Shown here piece by piece: positions 29,593 to 43,077 of a stretch of DNA of 64,000 bases. Each line of letters opens with the position of its first letter. Positions within the stretch are counted from its first letter, which is position 1. The DNA is from Bordetella hinzii LMG 13501 (lineage in GTDB: Bacteria; Pseudomonadota; Gammaproteobacteria; Burkholderiales; Burkholderiaceae_B). The notes under the pieces are model-generated. The model was not told the DNA's origin and searched no databases. It was given only the letters and a program-made list of their open reading frames with translations. A program made the translations under genes and the position numbers. The DNA lies in assembly GCF_001548475.1 (NCBI RefSeq), contig NZ_LRUJ01000020.1:22360-86359 (forward strand), in the 5' to 3' direction.

Positions 29593-30386
29593 GCGCCTCC
29601 CAGCCGCTGGTGCAGCCGCGCCTGGACGCGGGCTCGGGCTTCCCGACCCTGTTGCGCAAGGAATTGCTGCGCTTCTGGAAGGTGAGCTTCCAGACCATCG
29701 CCGCGCCCGTCATCACGGCGCTGCTCTACCTGCTGGTGTTTGCCCATGTGCTGGAAGGGCGGCTGATGGTCTACGGCTCGGTGCCGTACACCGCCTTCCT
29801 GATCCCTGGGCTCATGATGATGAGCATGCTGCAGAACGCCTTCGCCAATCCCTCGTCCTCGCTCATCCAGAGCCGGATCACGGGCAATCTGGTGTTTGTG
29901 CTGCTGCCGCCGCTGTCGCACCGGGAGTTCTTTGCCGCCTATGTCATCGCCGCCATCGCGCGCGGCATCGCCGTGGGCCTGTGCGTCTGGCTGGTGGCGC
30001 TGTTTTTCGTGCCGCTGGTGCCCAGCCACCCGCTCTGGGTGCTGGCCTTCGCCGTGCTGGCCTGCGGCATCATGGCGGTGCTGGGCGTGGTGGCCGGACT
30101 CTGGTCGGAAAAATTCGACCAGCTGGCCGCCTTCCAGAACTTTCTCGTGATGCCGGCCACCTTCCTGTCCGGCGTGTTTTACTCTATCCATACCCTGCCG
30201 CCATTCTGGCAGGCGGTGTCGCACTGGAACCCGCTCTTCTACACCATCGATGGTTTTCGCCACGGCTTTTTCGGCGTCTCCGACGTCTCGCCCTGGCATA
30301 GCCTGGCGGTGGTGGCCGGCGTGTTCCTCGTGCTTTCCTTACTCGCGCTGCGCCTGCTGGCGAGCGGCTACAAGCTTCGGAACTGA
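29589..30386 (+). CDS. ABC-2 type exporter permease (YadH-like)
   Basis: A 265-residue permease with six predicted membrane helices and the ABC-2 features LMMMSMLQNAFANPSSSLIQSRITGNL and FLSGVFYSIHTLPPFWQAVSHWNPLFY. The start is GTG at 29589 overlapping the ATPase stop, which is supported by the coupled arrangement. The substrate is not predictable. Confidence 0.92.
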   Translation: MSASQPLVQPRLDAGSGFPTLLRKELLRFWKVSFQTIAAPVITALLYLLVFAHVLEGRLMVYGSVPYTAFLIPGLMMMSMLQNAFANPSSSLIQSRITGNLVFVLLPPLSHREFFAAYVIAAIARGIAVGLCVWLVALFFVPLVPSHPLWVLAFAVLACGIMAVLGVVAGLWSEKFDQLAAFQNFLVMPATFLSGVFYSIHTLPPFWQAVSHWNPLFYTIDGFRHGFFGVSDVSPWHSLAVVAGVFLVLSLLALRLLASGYKLRN

Positions 30387-30389
30387 CCC

Positions 30390-32568
<2,179 letters not shown>

Positions 32569-32593
32569 TCCGCCCCTCTTGAAGACCGACGCC

Positions 32594-33901
32594 ATGGCCT
32601 TGATCAATCGACTCGATTCCCGCGACGCGGGCTTCCAAACCGCCTTGTCCCGCCTGCTGGCCTTCGAAGCCTCCGAGGACGAGTCCATCGACCGCGCCGC
32701 CGCCGGCATCCTGGCCGATGTGCGCGCCCGCGGCGACGCCGCCCTGCTCGAATACACCCAGCGCTTTGACCGCGTGGCGGTGGACGGCGCGGCCGCGCTC
32801 GAAATCCCCCAGTCCGACCTGCACGCGGCGCTGGCCTCGCTGCCGGCCGCGCAACGCAATGCCCTCGAAGCCGCCGCCGACCGCGTGCGCGCCTATCACG
32901 AGCACCAGCGCGCCGAGACCTGGACCTATACCGACGCCGAGGGCACCATGCTGGGCCAGCAGGTCACGCCCCTGGACCGCGTGGGTCTCTACGTCCCGGG
33001 CGGCAAGGCCGCCTATCCGTCCTCGGTGCTGATGAACGCCATTCCGGCCAAGGTGGCCGGCGTGCCCGAGCTCATCATGGTCACGCCCACGCCCGACGGC
33101 CTGCGCAATCCCATCGTGCTGGCCGCCGCGGCCATCGGCGGCGTGGACCGCGTCTTCGCCATCGGCGGCGCGCAGGCCGTGGGCGCCCTGGCCTATGGCA
33201 CGGCCACCGTGCCGGCGGTCGACAAAATCGTCGGCCCCGGCAATGCCTATGTCGCGGCGGCCAAGCGGCGCGTCTTCGGCGTGGTGGGCATCGACATGAT
33301 CGCCGGCCCGAGCGAAATCCTGGTCATCTGCGACGGCAAGACGCCGGCCGACTGGATCGCCATGGACCTGTTCTCGCAGGCCGAACACGACGAACTGGCC
33401 CAGTCCATCCTGCTGTGCCCCGACGCGGCCTATATCGACGCGGTCGAAGCCGCCATCGAGCGGCTGCTGCCCACCATGCCGCGCGCCGACATCCTGCGCG
33501 TGAGCCTGGCCAACCGGGGCGCCCTGATCCAGGTGCGCGACCTGGACGAAGCCTGCGCCATCGCCAACACGATCGCGCCCGAACACCTGGAAATCTCCAC
33601 CGAGCAGCCCGAAGTCTGGACCGCCCGCATCCGCCACGCCGGCGCCATCTTCATGGGGCGCTACAGCTCCGAGGCGCTGGGCGACTACTGTGCCGGCCCC
33701 AACCACGTGCTGCCCACGTCGCGCACAGCCCGCTTTTCCTCGCCGCTGGGCGTGTATGACTTCCAGAAACGCTCGAGCCTGATTCAGGTATCGCGGCAGG
33801 GCGCCCAGACGCTGGGCCGCATCGCCGCCGAGCTGGCCCTGGGCGAGGGCCTGCAGGCTCACGCGGCCAGCGCCCAATACCGCCTCGACGGGCAATCATG
33901 A
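32594..33901 (+). CDS. hisD: Histidinol dehydrogenase
   Basis: A 435-residue zinc enzyme that oxidises histidinol to histidine in two NAD-linked steps. [27 protein letters not shown] (catalytic and zinc residues) and [20 protein letters not shown] are the family signatures. The ATG at 32594 was chosen; a TTG 15 bases upstream is in frame. hisC overlaps its stop by 4 bases. Confidence 0.97.
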   Translation: MALINRLDSRDAGFQTALSRLLAFEASEDESIDRAAAGILADVRARGDAALLEYTQRFDRVAVDGAAALEIPQSDLHAALASLPAAQRNALEAAADRVRAYHEHQRAETWTYTDAEGTMLGQQVTPLDRVGLYVPGGKAAYPSSVLMNAIPAKVAGVPELIMVTPTPDGLRNPIVLAAAAIGGVDRVFAIGGAQAVGALAYGTATVPAVDKIVGPGNAYVAAAKRRVFGVVGIDMIAGPSEILVICDGKTPADWIAMDLFSQAEHDELAQSILLCPDAAYIDAVEAAIERLLPTMPRADILRVSLANRGALIQVRDLDEACAIANTIAPEHLEISTEQPEVWTARIRHAGAIFMGRYSSEALGDYCAGPNHVLPTSRTARFSSPLGVYDFQKRSSLIQVSRQGAQTLGRIAAELALGEGLQAHAASAQYRLDGQS

Positions 33902-34992
33902 CCAGCGCCGCCAGCCGGGTCGCCCGCACGGTGCGCGCCGACATCCAGGCGCAGACCGCGTATCCGGTGGCCCCGAGCGCCGCGGACGTCATCAAGCTCG
34001 ACGCCATGGAATGCCCCTACCCGCTGCCGCAGCGGGTGCGCCAGGCCATTGCCGACGCCGTCAGCGCCACGCCCCTGAACCGCTATCCGCAAGCCGACCT
34101 CTCGGCCCTCAAGGCCGAGGTGGCTGCCGCCTTCGGCGTGCCGCCCGAAGCCGGCCTGCTGTTCGGCAATGGCTCCGACGAGCTCATCCACCTGCTGGTG
34201 CAAGCCTGTTGCGAGCCCGGCGACACGGTGCTCTCGCCCTGGCCGTCCTTCGTCTACTTCGAGATGGCGGCGCGCTTTGACCACGCCCGCTTCGAGGGCG
34301 TGCCGCTGACCGCCGACCTGGAGCTGGACCTGCCCGCCATGCTGGCGGCCATCGAGCAGCACCAGCCCAAGCTGGTCTTCCTGGCGCTGCCCAACAACCC
34401 CACCGGCGGCTTGTGGCCCGACGAAGCCGTCGAAGCCATCCTGCAAGCCGCCCCCGGCCTGGTGGTCATCGACGAGGCCTACCAGCCCTTCGCCGGCCAC
34501 AGCTGGATGCCCCGCGTGGCGCGCCTGCCCAATGCCGTGGTCATGCGCACCGTCTCCAAGATCGGCCTGGCCGGCCTGCGTTTCGGCTACCTGGCCGGCC
34601 ATCCGGACTGGATCGCCCAGATCGACAAAGTGCGCCCGCCCTATAACGTCGACGTGCTGACCCAGGCCGTGCTGCGCGCCGTGCTGCGCGACAAGGCCGT
34701 GCTCGACGAGCAGGCCGCGCGCCTGCGCGCCGACCGCGAGCCGCTGGCCCGGGCGCTGGCCGCGCTGCCCGGCGTCAGGGTCTACCCGAGTGCCGGGAAT
34801 TTCATTCTTGCGCGCTTTTCCGGCAAGCTGGACGGCAACGCCGTGCATCTTGCCCTGAAAACGCGCAAAATACTGATCAGAAACTTTTCGGCGGCGCACC
34901 CGTTGCTGGCCAACTGCCTGCGCATCTCGGTCGGCACCCCCGAAGAAAACGCGGCCCTGCTCGCCGCCCTGCAAGACATACTGAGCCCCTGA
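33898..34992 (+). CDS. hisC: Histidinol-phosphate aminotransferase
   Basis: A 364-residue PLP enzyme of aminotransferase class [19 protein letters not shown] carries the PLP lysine, and ALPNNPTGG and VIDEAYQPF bind the cofactor. [12 protein letters not shown] near the N-terminus is typical of HisC. It converts imidazole-acetol phosphate to histidinol phosphate. It is embedded in the his operon with a 4-base overlap upstream and 1 base before hisB. Confidence 0.96.
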   Translation: MTSAASRVARTVRADIQAQTAYPVAPSAADVIKLDAMECPYPLPQRVRQAIADAVSATPLNRYPQADLSALKAEVAAAFGVPPEAGLLFGNGSDELIHLLVQACCEPGDTVLSPWPSFVYFEMAARFDHARFEGVPLTADLELDLPAMLAAIEQHQPKLVFLALPNNPTGGLWPDEAVEAILQAAPGLVVIDEAYQPFAGHSWMPRVARLPNAVVMRTVSKIGLAGLRFGYLAGHPDWIAQIDKVRPPYNVDVLTQAVLRAVLRDKAVLDEQAARLRADREPLARALAALPGVRVYPSAGNFILARFSGKLDGNAVHLALKTRKILIRNFSAAHPLLANCLRISVGTPEENAALLAALQDILSP

Positions 34993-34993
34993 C

Positions 34994-35581
34994 ATGCGTA
35001 CCGCAGAAATCATCCGCAACACCAACGAGACGCGCATCCGCGTGGCCGTCAACCTTGACGGCACCGGCAAGCAGAGCATAGACACCGGCGTGCCCTTCCT
35101 GGACCACATGCTGGACCAGATCGCGCGCCACGGCCTGGTCGACCTCGAGATCAAGGCCGAGGGAGACCTGCACATCGACGCGCACCACACCGTCGAAGAC
35201 GTCGGCATCACGCTGGGCATGGCGATTGCCAAGGCCATTGGCAACAAGGCCGGCCTGCGCCGCTACGGCCACGCCTACGTGCCGCTGGACGAAGCGCTGT
35301 CGCGCGTGGTGATCGATTTCTCCGGCCGTCCGGGGCTGGAGTACCACATCGACTTCACGCGCGCGCGCATCGGCGACTTCGATGTCGACCTCACGCGCGA
35401 ATTCTTCCAGGGCCTGGTCAACCACGCCCTGATGACGCTGCATATCGACAACCTGCGCGGCTTCAATGCCCACCATCAGGCCGAAACGGTATTCAAGGCC
35501 TTCGGCCGCGCCCTGCGCATGGCCATGGAGGTCGACCCCCGCATGGGCGACGTCATCCCGTCGACCAAGGGCGTGCTGTAA
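34994..35581 (+). CDS. hisB: Imidazoleglycerol-phosphate dehydratase
   Basis: A 195-residue monofunctional dehydratase with the duplicated metal-binding motifs [11 protein letters not shown] and, later, [13 protein letters not shown]. It lacks the N-terminal HAD phosphatase found fused in enterobacteria, so histidinol-phosphate phosphatase must be encoded elsewhere. Confidence 0.97.
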   Translation: MRTAEIIRNTNETRIRVAVNLDGTGKQSIDTGVPFLDHMLDQIARHGLVDLEIKAEGDLHIDAHHTVEDVGITLGMAIAKAIGNKAGLRRYGHAYVPLDEALSRVVIDFSGRPGLEYHIDFTRARIGDFDVDLTREFFQGLVNHALMTLHIDNLRGFNAHHQAETVFKAFGRALRMAMEVDPRMGDVIPSTKGVL

Positions 35582-35597
35582 CACCGAGGCCCACGAA

Positions 35598-36284
35598 TTG
35601 AGCACTATCGCCATCGTCGACTACGGCATGGGCAATTTCCATTCCGTCGCCCGCGCGCTGCAATACGCCGCGCCCCAAGCCAATATCCGCATCTGCAACC
35701 GCAACGAGGACATCGACGCGGCCGACCGCGTCGTCTTTCCCGGCCAGGGCGCCATGCCCGATTGCATGCGCACCCTGAATGAATCGGGGCTGGCCGAGTC
35801 CGTGCTGCGCGCGGCCCGCAACAAGCCCCTGCTCGGCGTGTGCGTGGGCGAACAGATGCTGTTTGCCTCAAGCGAGGAGGGCGACACGCCCTGCCTGGGC
35901 ATCTTCCCCGGCCAGGTGCGCCGCTTTGCCGGCCCGCGCTTTGCCGACGTCGTGACGGCCGATGCCCAGGGCAATACCGGCCCCGTGAGCGCCGACACGG
36001 CCGAGGAACGCCTCAAGGTCCCGCACATGGGATGGAACAAAGTCCGTCAAACACGCTCTCATCCGCTATGGGAGGGCATTCCCGACGAGGCGCATTTCTA
36101 TTTCGTGCATAGCTATTACGCCGTCCCCGAAGACCCGTCCTTGACGGTCGGGGAAAGCGATTACGGACTTGCCTTTACCTGCGCTGTGGCCGCCAGTAAC
36201 ATTTTCGCGGTGCAATTCCACCCCGAAAAGAGTGCCGAACACGGTTTGCGCCTGTATCGCAATTTTGTAGACTGGCAACCATAG
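35598..36284 (+). CDS. hisH: Imidazole glycerol phosphate synthase, glutaminase subunit
   Basis: A 228-residue class I glutamine amidotransferase feeding ammonia to HisF. The nucleophile lies in [12 protein letters not shown] and the His-Glu pair in [12 protein letters not shown]. The start is TTG at 35598, decided by GAGG at 35586-35589 and by the conserved [10 protein letters not shown] only four codons in. The next ATG would cut into the fold. Confidence 0.94.
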   Translation: MSTIAIVDYGMGNFHSVARALQYAAPQANIRICNRNEDIDAADRVVFPGQGAMPDCMRTLNESGLAESVLRAARNKPLLGVCVGEQMLFASSEEGDTPCLGIFPGQVRRFAGPRFADVVTADAQGNTGPVSADTAEERLKVPHMGWNKVRQTRSHPLWEGIPDEAHFYFVHSYYAVPEDPSLTVGESDYGLAFTCAVAASNIFAVQFHPEKSAEHGLRLYRNFVDWQP

Positions 36285-36348
36285 CCGCCTCCGGACGAGC
36301 CCCGGCCGGCCTTTTTTCAACCGAACTTTTCTACGCTCGCTATCCACC

Positions 36349-37085
36349 ATGCTGCTGATCCCCGCCATCGACCTCAAAGACGGGCGCTGCGTGCGCCTGC
36401 GCCAGGGAGACCTGGACGATGCAACGGTGTTCTCCGAAGACCCGGCCGCCATGGCCTCGCATTGGCTCGCCCAGGGAGCCCGCCGGCTGCATCTGGTCGA
36501 CCTGAACGGCGCAGTCGCCGGCAAACCCAAGAACGAAGCCCCCATCAACGCCATCCTGGACGCCGTGGGCGATGACATCCCGGTGCAGATCGGCGGCGGC
36601 ATCCGCGACCTGGACACCATCGAGCGCTATCTCGATGCCGGCATTTCCTACGTCATCATCGGCACGGCCGCGGTCAAGAACCCCGGCTTCCTGCATGATG
36701 CCTGCGGCGCCTTCCCGGGCCAGATCATCGTCGGCCTGGACGCCCGCGACGGCAAGATCGCCACGGACGGCTGGAGCAAGCTCACCCGCCACGACGTGCT
36801 CGACCTCGCCAAGAAGTTCGAGGACTACGGCTGCGAGGCCATCATCTACACCGACATCGGCCGCGACGGCATGCTCTCGGGCGTGAACGTCGAAGCGACC
36901 GTGCGCCTGGCCCAGCATGTGCGCATTCCCGTATACGCCTCGGGCGGCATCGCCGGCCTGCCGGACATCGAAGCGCTGTGCGCCGTCGAATCCGAGGGCG
37001 TCGAGGGCGCCATCCTGGGCCGCAGCATCTATGAAGGCGCGCTGGACTTCCAGACGGCCCAGACCCGTGCCGACGAACTGACAAA

Positions 37086-37089
<4 letters not shown>
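36349..37089 (+). CDS. hisA: ProFAR isomerase
   Basis: A 246-residue TIM-barrel isomerase. The catalytic Asp is in [16 protein letters not shown] and the second acid in [12 protein letters not shown]; the phosphate sites are QIGGGIRD and ASGGIAG. It follows hisH by 64 bases, the largest gap in the his operon, which contains no obvious terminator. It overlaps hisF as ATGA. Confidence 0.97.
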
Positions 37090-37901
<812 letters not shown>

Positions 37902-37903
37902 TC

Positions 37904-38308
37904 ATGAGCACCGAACCGGATTGGATGGCCGATGTCGTATTCGACGCCGATGGCCTGATTCCCGCCATCGCCCAGGACGCCGAAAACGGCCAGATCCTGA
38001 TGGTGGCCTGGATGAACCGCGAATCCCTGGCCGAGACCGCCGCCACCGGGCGCGCGGTCTATTGGTCGCGTTCGCGCAAGAAACTCTGGCGCAAGGGCGA
38101 GGAGTCCGGCCATGTGCAGCAAGTGCATGAGCTGCGGCTGGATTGCGACGGCGACGTCATCCTGCTGAAAGTCCACCAGAATGGCGGCATCGCCTGCCAT
38201 ACCGGCCGGGCCAGCTGTTTTTACCGCCGCCTGGACGGCTCCTCCCAGCGCGCCGCCTGGGTGACGGTCGATCCGGTCCTGAAAGACCCTGAGCTGATCT
38301 ACAAATGA
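37904..38308 (+). CDS. hisI: Phosphoribosyl-AMP cyclohydrolase
   Basis: A 134-residue zinc hydrolase. Metal ligands are in RLDCDGD and [14 protein letters not shown], and [36 protein letters not shown] is characteristic. It is separate from the PRA-pyrophosphatase (hisE), unlike the fused enterobacterial enzyme. It overlaps hisE by 4 bases. Confidence 0.96.
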   Translation: MSTEPDWMADVVFDADGLIPAIAQDAENGQILMVAWMNRESLAETAATGRAVYWSRSRKKLWRKGEESGHVQQVHELRLDCDGDVILLKVHQNGGIACHTGRASCFYRRLDGSSQRAAWVTVDPVLKDPELIYK

Positions 38309-38655
38309 GCCATCCCCCCGCCTTCGGCGCCGACGTGCTCGCGCGCGTGGCCGACACCCTGGAGTCCCGCCGCCCCGAAAACGGCGGCGATCCGCAGACT
38401 TCCTATGTGGCCAAGCTGCTCTCGAAAGGGCCGGACGCCTTTCTGAAGAAAATCGGCGAAGAAGCCACCGAGCTGGTCATGGCCGCCAAGGACGGCCAGG
38501 CCGAGCGCATCGTCAGCGAAACCGCCGATCTCTGGTTTCATTGCCTGGTAACGCTGGCTCACTACAATCTGCGCCCCGAAGACGTGCTGGCCGAGCTGGC
38601 GCGCCGCGAAGGGCTGTCGGGCCTCGAGGAAAAAGCCCGCCGGCCCGCCGACTGA
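38305..38655 (+). CDS. hisE: Phosphoribosyl-ATP pyrophosphatase
   Basis: A 116-residue MazG-like all-helical pyrophosphohydrolase with [17 protein letters not shown] and [14 protein letters not shown] providing the metal-binding acids. It acts second in histidine synthesis and is the last his gene; the HIT gene follows after 7 bases. Confidence 0.95.
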   Translation: MSHPPAFGADVLARVADTLESRRPENGGDPQTSYVAKLLSKGPDAFLKKIGEEATELVMAAKDGQAERIVSETADLWFHCLVTLAHYNLRPEDVLAELARREGLSGLEEKARRPAD

Positions 38656-38662
38656 GAACCGT

Positions 38663-39031
38663 ATGAGCGAAAACTGTATCTTCTGCAAAATCGCGCAAGG
38701 CGATATCCCGGCCAAGAAAGTCTACGAAGACGATGAATTCGTCGTTTTCCACGACATCAACCCGGCCGCGCCCGTGCACCTGCTGCTCATCCCGCGCCGC
38801 CATATCGCTTCCCTGCAGGACGTCACTGCCGAGGATGCGGGCTGGTTGGGTAGAATGATGGCACTCGTGCCTCGCCTGGCCCAGGAAAACGGCTGCAATC
38901 CAGGGCCGGAAGGCGGCTTCCGCCTGCTGGCCAACTCCGGCGCCGAGGGTGGCCAGGAAGTTCCGCATCTGCATTTCCACATTATTGGCGGTTCGCGTCC
39001 CTGGAAAGGCCGCGTAGCCCCCAACGCATAA
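38663..39031 (+). CDS. HIT-family (HinT-like) nucleotide hydrolase
   Basis: A 122-residue HinT-type protein with CIFCKIAQGDIPAKKVYEDD at the N-terminus and the HIT triad VPHLHFHIIGG. These proteins cleave purine nucleoside phosphoramidates and acyl-adenylates. It lies between hisE and tatA in the same direction, with 15 bases to tatA. Confidence 0.95.
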   Translation: MSENCIFCKIAQGDIPAKKVYEDDEFVVFHDINPAAPVHLLLIPRRHIASLQDVTAEDAGWLGRMMALVPRLAQENGCNPGPEGGFRLLANSGAEGGQEVPHLHFHIIGGSRPWKGRVAPNA

Positions 39032-39046
39032 ACACGGAGAGTTGTC

Positions 39047-39268
39047 ATGGGTAGCTTCAGCATCTGGCATTGGTTGATCGTTCTGGTCATCGTCGCCCTC
39101 ATTTTCGGCACCAAGAAACTGCGCAACATCGGCTCGGACCTGGGCGGCGCGGTCAAGGGCTTCAAGGACGGCATGAAAGAAGCCAATGCCGAAAAACCCG
39201 AGCAGGTCACCCAGCAGCGCGCCGACGACACGATCGACGTGCAGGCCAAAGAAAAGCACAATTCCTGA
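39047..39268 (+). CDS. tatA: Sec-independent translocase subunit TatA
   Basis: A 73-residue protein with one N-terminal membrane helix ([17 protein letters not shown]) and the family hinge [21 protein letters not shown], then a short charged tail. It oligomerises to form the translocation path for folded proteins. It is the first gene of tatABC. Confidence 0.96.
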   Translation: MGSFSIWHWLIVLVIVALIFGTKKLRNIGSDLGGAVKGFKDGMKEANAEKPEQVTQQRADDTIDVQAKEKHNS

Positions 39269-39316
39269 GCCCCGGGCGGGCTTGCCGCCCGCCTGATCTA
39301 ACCAAGCGGCAGACGC

Positions 39317-39799
39317 ATGTTTGATGTCAGCTTCACGGAACTGATCGTAATCGGCGTCGTGGCGCTGATTGTGCTCGGCCCCGAACGCCTTCCCAAAGTC
39401 GCCCGCACCGTCGGCCACCTGCTTGGCCGCGCGCAGCGTTACGTCAATGACGTCAAATCCGATATCCAGCGCGAGATCGAACTCGACGAGCTGCGCAAGT
39501 TCAAGCAGCAGATGGACAGCACGGCGCAGGATGTGAACCAGTCCTTGCAGCAGGCCACCGAATCGATACGCTCGACCGGCGACACGCTGCGCGCCGAGCT
39601 GGACGACACGGCCCGCGCCGTCAACGAGGCCGCCGCCGATATCGAGCGCAGCATCGCGCCGCCGGCCGCGCCGGCCATCGCCAAGGAAGACACGCCGCCG
39701 GCCGGCGAGCCTGCCGTCCACGGCGCCCCCGTCCCGGCCGCCGCGCCCGAAGCGCCGTCCGCCGCTCCCAAGACCCCGCCCACCGGTAACGCAACGTGA
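39317..39799 (+). CDS. tatB: Sec-independent translocase subunit TatB
   Basis: A 160-residue protein: MFDVSFTELIVIGVVALIVLGPERLPKVART is the diagnostic TatB N-terminus (membrane helix then hinge). A long amphipathic helix and an Ala/Pro-rich tail follow. TatB works with TatC to receive twin-arginine substrates; the Rieske protein in this window is one candidate client. Confidence 0.96.
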   Translation: MFDVSFTELIVIGVVALIVLGPERLPKVARTVGHLLGRAQRYVNDVKSDIQREIELDELRKFKQQMDSTAQDVNQSLQQATESIRSTGDTLRAELDDTARAVNEAAADIERSIAPPAAPAIAKEDTPPAGEPAVHGAPVPAAAPEAPSAAPKTPPTGNAT

Positions 39800-40587
39800 G
39801 TCAGGACAAGCAACAGCAAGAAGAAGAGATGCAACAGGAAAGCTTCATGTCGCATCTGGTGGAGCTGCGTTCGCGCCTCCTGAAGGCCGCGGGCTCGGTG
39901 CTCGTGGTCTTTCTCGTTCTCTTTGCCTATCCGGGCGCCTCGGCCATCTACGACGTGCTGGCCCAGCCCATGCTGGCCTCGCTGCCGCAGGGCACGCGCA
40001 TGATCGCCACCGGCGTGATCACGCCTTTCATGGTGCCGGTCAAGGTGACCATGATGGCCGCCTTCATCGTCTCGTTGCCCATCGTGCTCTACCAGGCCTG
40101 GGCCTTCGTGGCCCCCGGCCTGTACCGCCATGAAAAGCGCCTGGCCCTGCCGCTCATCCTGTCCAGCACGCTGCTGTTCCTGCTGGGCATGGCGTTCTGC
40201 TATTTCTTCGTGTTCCGCACGGTCTTTCACTTCATCGCGACCTTCGCGCCGCAATCGATCACGCCGGCGCCGGACATCGAGGCCTACCTGAGCTTCGTGA
40301 TGACCATGTTCCTGGCCTTCGGCATCACCTTCGAAGTGCCCGTGGCCGTGGTGCTGCTGGTCAAGACCGGCCTGGTCGAGGTCGAAAAGCTGCGCCAGGC
40401 CCGCGGCTATGTCGTGGTCGGCGCCTTCGTGATCGCCGCCATCGTCACGCCGCCGGACGTGGTGAGCCAGTTCATGCTGGCCGTGCCGCTGTGCCTGCTC
40501 TACGAGGTGGGCCTGATCTGCGCGCGCATGATCAAGCCCCGCGAGAAGAGCGAATCCGAGGGCGGCGAATTGACCGAACGCCAATAG
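39796..40587 (+). CDS. tatC: Sec-independent translocase subunit TatC
   Basis: A 263-residue protein with six membrane helices. SFMSHLVELRSRLLKAAG and FVAPGLYRHEKR are the twin-arginine-signal recognition motifs, and FGITFEVPVAVVLL is also conserved. The start is GTG, overlapping the tatB stop (GTGA). A strong hairpin ends the operon. Confidence 0.97.
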   Translation: MSQDKQQQEEEMQQESFMSHLVELRSRLLKAAGSVLVVFLVLFAYPGASAIYDVLAQPMLASLPQGTRMIATGVITPFMVPVKVTMMAAFIVSLPIVLYQAWAFVAPGLYRHEKRLALPLILSSTLLFLLGMAFCYFFVFRTVFHFIATFAPQSITPAPDIEAYLSFVMTMFLAFGITFEVPVAVVLLVKTGLVEVEKLRQARGYVVVGAFVIAAIVTPPDVVSQFMLAVPLCLLYEVGLICARMIKPREKSESEGGELTERQ

Positions 40588-40598
40588 CCGCGCCCTCC

Positions 40599-40635
40599 AA
40601 TGCAAAACGCCAGGCCCCGCCTGGCGTTTTGCATT
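40599..40635. terminator. Bidirectional terminator between tatC and the DegS-like gene
   Basis: A perfect 17-bp stem (40599-40615 with 40619-40635, 3-base loop) contains GTTTT on one arm and AAAAC on the other, so it can work for both convergent genes. Confidence 0.85.
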
Positions 40636-40647
40636 GCGCCGCCGGCT

Positions 40648-41778
40648 TCATTTGGGCCGGGCCGGGCGCGTTCCCATCGTGACCTTGATGTCCAGCGTCT
40701 TGCCGGCGCGCAGCACCCGCAGGACCGCGCTCTGGCCCGGCGTGACGGCGGCGATCTGGCCCAGCAGCGTGACCGTGTTGCGCGCGGGCTGCCCGTTGAG
40801 CGCCTGCACGATGTCGCCCACGCGCAGGCCCGCCTGGTCGGCCGGACCGCCGCGCAGGATGCCGGCGATGATCACGCCGGATGCCGAGGCATCCAGGCGG
40901 AAGGCGCGCGCCAGCTCCGGCGTGAGGTCCTGCGGCTCGATGCCCAGCCAGCCGCGGCGCACCTTGCCCGTCTTGATGATTTCGTCCATCACCCGGCGCG
41001 CCGCGTCGATAGGGATGGCGAAACCGATGCCCAGCGATCCGCCGGTCTCCGAGTAGATCGCGGTGTTGATGCCGACCAGATTGCCCTGGGTGTCGATGAG
41101 GGCGCCGCCCGAATTGCCTGGATTGATGGCGGCATCGGTCTGGATGAAGTTCTCGTAGGTGTTGATGCCCAGGCCGTTGCGGCCCAGCGCCGACACGATG
41201 CCCTGCGTGGTGGTCTGCCCCACGCCATAGGGATTGCCGATGGCCAGCACCACATCCCCCACCCGCAGATTGCGGCCTTCGGCGTAGCTGGCCACCGGCA
41301 GCGGGTCCAGCTGGCCCGCCAGCTTGAGCACGGCCAGGTCGGTCTCGGTATCGGCGCCCACGACCTTGGCCGCCGCTTGCCTGCCATCGGCCAGGGCCAC
41401 CTCGATGGCGTCGGCCGCCTCCACGACATGGAAGTTCGTCAGCACATAGCCTTGCGGGCTCACGATGACGCCCGAGCCCAGGCTGTTGGAGGACTCGCGC
41501 CGCGACAGGCCGGGGATCTGGCCAAACAGCTGACGCAGGGCAGGGTCATCCGGCAGGGGCAGCAGCGGCACGTCCACATGCTTGGTCGTGTAGATATTGA
41601 CCACCGAAGGCGCCGCATGGGCCACGGCCGGCGCATAGCTGTCCACCGTGGCCCTGGTGGCGGCCGGCTGGCCGGGACCGGCCAGCCGCAGCCAGTCCGG
41701 CCGCAAGGTGGTGACGACGAATAAAATGGCCAGGCAAACTGTGACAGCCTGAGCGAAGATCAGCCAAAGGCGACGCAT
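40648..41778 (-). CDS. DegS/HtrA-like periplasmic serine protease
   Basis: A 376-residue membrane-anchored trypsin-like protease with one PDZ domain. An N-terminal helix (about 4-24) precedes the protease, whose triad is visible as VLTNFHVVEAAD (His), TETDLAVLKLAG (Asp) and NPGNSGGALID (Ser). The PDZ domain begins near GWLGIEPQDLTPELA. One anchor and one PDZ match DegS/AlgW more than DegP, so regulated cleavage of an anti-sigma factor is plausible but not shown. The start at 41778 is 19 bases from the divergent Nif3-like gene. Confidence 0.9.
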   Translation of the reverse strand: MRRLWLIFAQAVTVCLAILFVVTTLRPDWLRLAGPGQPAATRATVDSYAPAVAHAAPSVVNIYTTKHVDVPLLPLPDDPALRQLFGQIPGLSRRESSNSLGSGVIVSPQGYVLTNFHVVEAADAIEVALADGRQAAAKVVGADTETDLAVLKLAGQLDPLPVASYAEGRNLRVGDVVLAIGNPYGVGQTTTQGIVSALGRNGLGINTYENFIQTDAAINPGNSGGALIDTQGNLVGINTAIYSETGGSLGIGFAIPIDAARRVMDEIIKTGKVRRGWLGIEPQDLTPELARAFRLDASASGVIIAGILRGGPADQAGLRVGDIVQALNGQPARNTVTLLGQIAAVTPGQSAVLRVLRAGKTLDIKVTMGTRPARPK

Positions 41779-41797
41779 ATTTTCCACAGGACGAACA

Positions 41798-42574
41798 ATG
41801 AAGAAAGTCGACATCCGCGCGCTCACGGCCTGGCTGGACGCCACGCTGCAGGCCGCGCGATTCAAGGACTATGCCCCCAACGGCCTGCAGGTCGAGGGCA
41901 AGGCCGACGTCGCGCACATTATCACCGGCGTGACCGCCTCCGAAGCGCTTTTGCGCGCCGCCGTCGAGCGCGGCGCCGACGCCGTGCTGGTGCACCACGG
42001 CTGGTTCTGGCGCAACGAAGACCCGCGCGTGCTCGGTCCGCGCCGCCGGCGCCTGGCGCTGGCCCTGGCGCACGACCTCAACCTGATCGGCTACCACCTG
42101 CCGCTGGACGCGCATCCCACGCTGGGCAACAACGCCCAGCTGGCCCGCGTGCTGGGCCTGGAGCCCGCGCGCGATGCCGAAGACGCGCCGCTGACCTGTG
42201 GCAGGGACGGCCTGATCTGGCTGGGCACGGCGCCCGGCGTGGGCACGCTGGGCGACCTGGCCGCGCAGATCGGCCAGCGCCTGGGCCGCCAACCCTTGTG
42301 GGTGGGCGAGCCCGACGCGCCGGTGGGCCGTGTCGCCTGGTGCACGGGGGGCGCCCAAGGCATGATGGCCGAAGCCGTCGATGCCGGCGCCACCGTCTAT
42401 CTCACCGGTGAAGCCTCGGAACCCAACACCCACCTGGCGCGCGAGACGGGCGTGGGTTTCATCAGCGCAGGCCACCACGCCACCGAACGCTATGGCGTGC
42501 AGGCGCTGGGCGCCGCGGTCGCGGCGCAGTTCGGCATCAAGGTCGAATTCGTCGATATCGACAATCCGGTCTGA
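41798..42574 (+). CDS. Nif3-like dinuclear metal centre protein
   Basis: A 258-residue NIF3/YbgI-family protein. APNGLQVEG, VHHGWFWRNEDP and the C-terminal ITGEASE-type block (YLTGEASEPNTHLARE; GHHATERYGVQAL) hold the metal-binding residues of the toroidal hexamer. Roles proposed for the family include GTP cyclohydrolase-related chemistry and DNA metabolism, none certain. Ribosome site AGGA lies in the 19-base gap to the divergent protease. Confidence 0.92.
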   Translation: MKKVDIRALTAWLDATLQAARFKDYAPNGLQVEGKADVAHIITGVTASEALLRAAVERGADAVLVHHGWFWRNEDPRVLGPRRRRLALALAHDLNLIGYHLPLDAHPTLGNNAQLARVLGLEPARDAEDAPLTCGRDGLIWLGTAPGVGTLGDLAAQIGQRLGRQPLWVGEPDAPVGRVAWCTGGAQGMMAEAVDAGATVYLTGEASEPNTHLARETGVGFISAGHHATERYGVQALGAAVAAQFGIKVEFVDIDNPV

Positions 42575-42592
42575 TGCCGGCCGCGCGTCAGT

Positions 42593-43030
42593 TCACTTCT
42601 TGAGCGAATCGCGGATTTCGCGCAGCAGGACGACGTCTTCCGGCGTCTCCGGCGCGGCCGCTTCCTCGGGCCGGCGCGCGCGGTTGATGACCTTGACCAT
42701 CCAGAAGATGACAAAGGCCAGCAGCACGAAGTTGATCAGGATGGTGAGGAAGTTGCCCCAGGCCAGGACATTGGCGCCGGCCTTGCTCAGATCGGCGTAG
42801 GTCATGGGGCCCGTGTAGTCCTTGGGCATGGACAGCACCAGGAATTTATTGGTGAAATCCACCGACCCGCCCAGGATGAAATTCACCAGGGGCATGACGA
42901 GGTCTTTGACAATGGAATCGACGATCTTGCCGAACGCCGCGCCGATGATGACACCCACCGCGAGGTCAATGGCGTTACCCTTGACGGCGAAATCGCGGAA
43001 TTCCTTGAGAAACCCAGTGGCTTTGCTCAT
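42593..43030 (-). CDS. mscL: Large-conductance mechanosensitive channel
   Basis: A 145-residue Msc[21 protein letters not shown] (N-terminal helix and first membrane helix), [20 protein letters not shown], then the second helix [19 protein letters not shown] and a C-terminal helical bundle. It forms the pentameric tension-gated pore that vents solutes on hypo-osmotic shock. Convergent with the Nif3-like gene (18-base gap) and divergent from petA. Confidence 0.97.
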   Translation of the reverse strand: MSKATGFLKEFRDFAVKGNAIDLAVGVIIGAAFGKIVDSIVKDLVMPLVNFILGGSVDFTNKFLVLSMPKDYTGPMTYADLSKAGANVLAWGNFLTILINFVLLAFVIFWMVKVINRARRPEEAAAPETPEDVVLLREIRDSLKK

Positions 43031-43077
43031 GCGTGCTCCCTTCCCTAATAACAACACACCCGATGGTGGGCTAGGAC

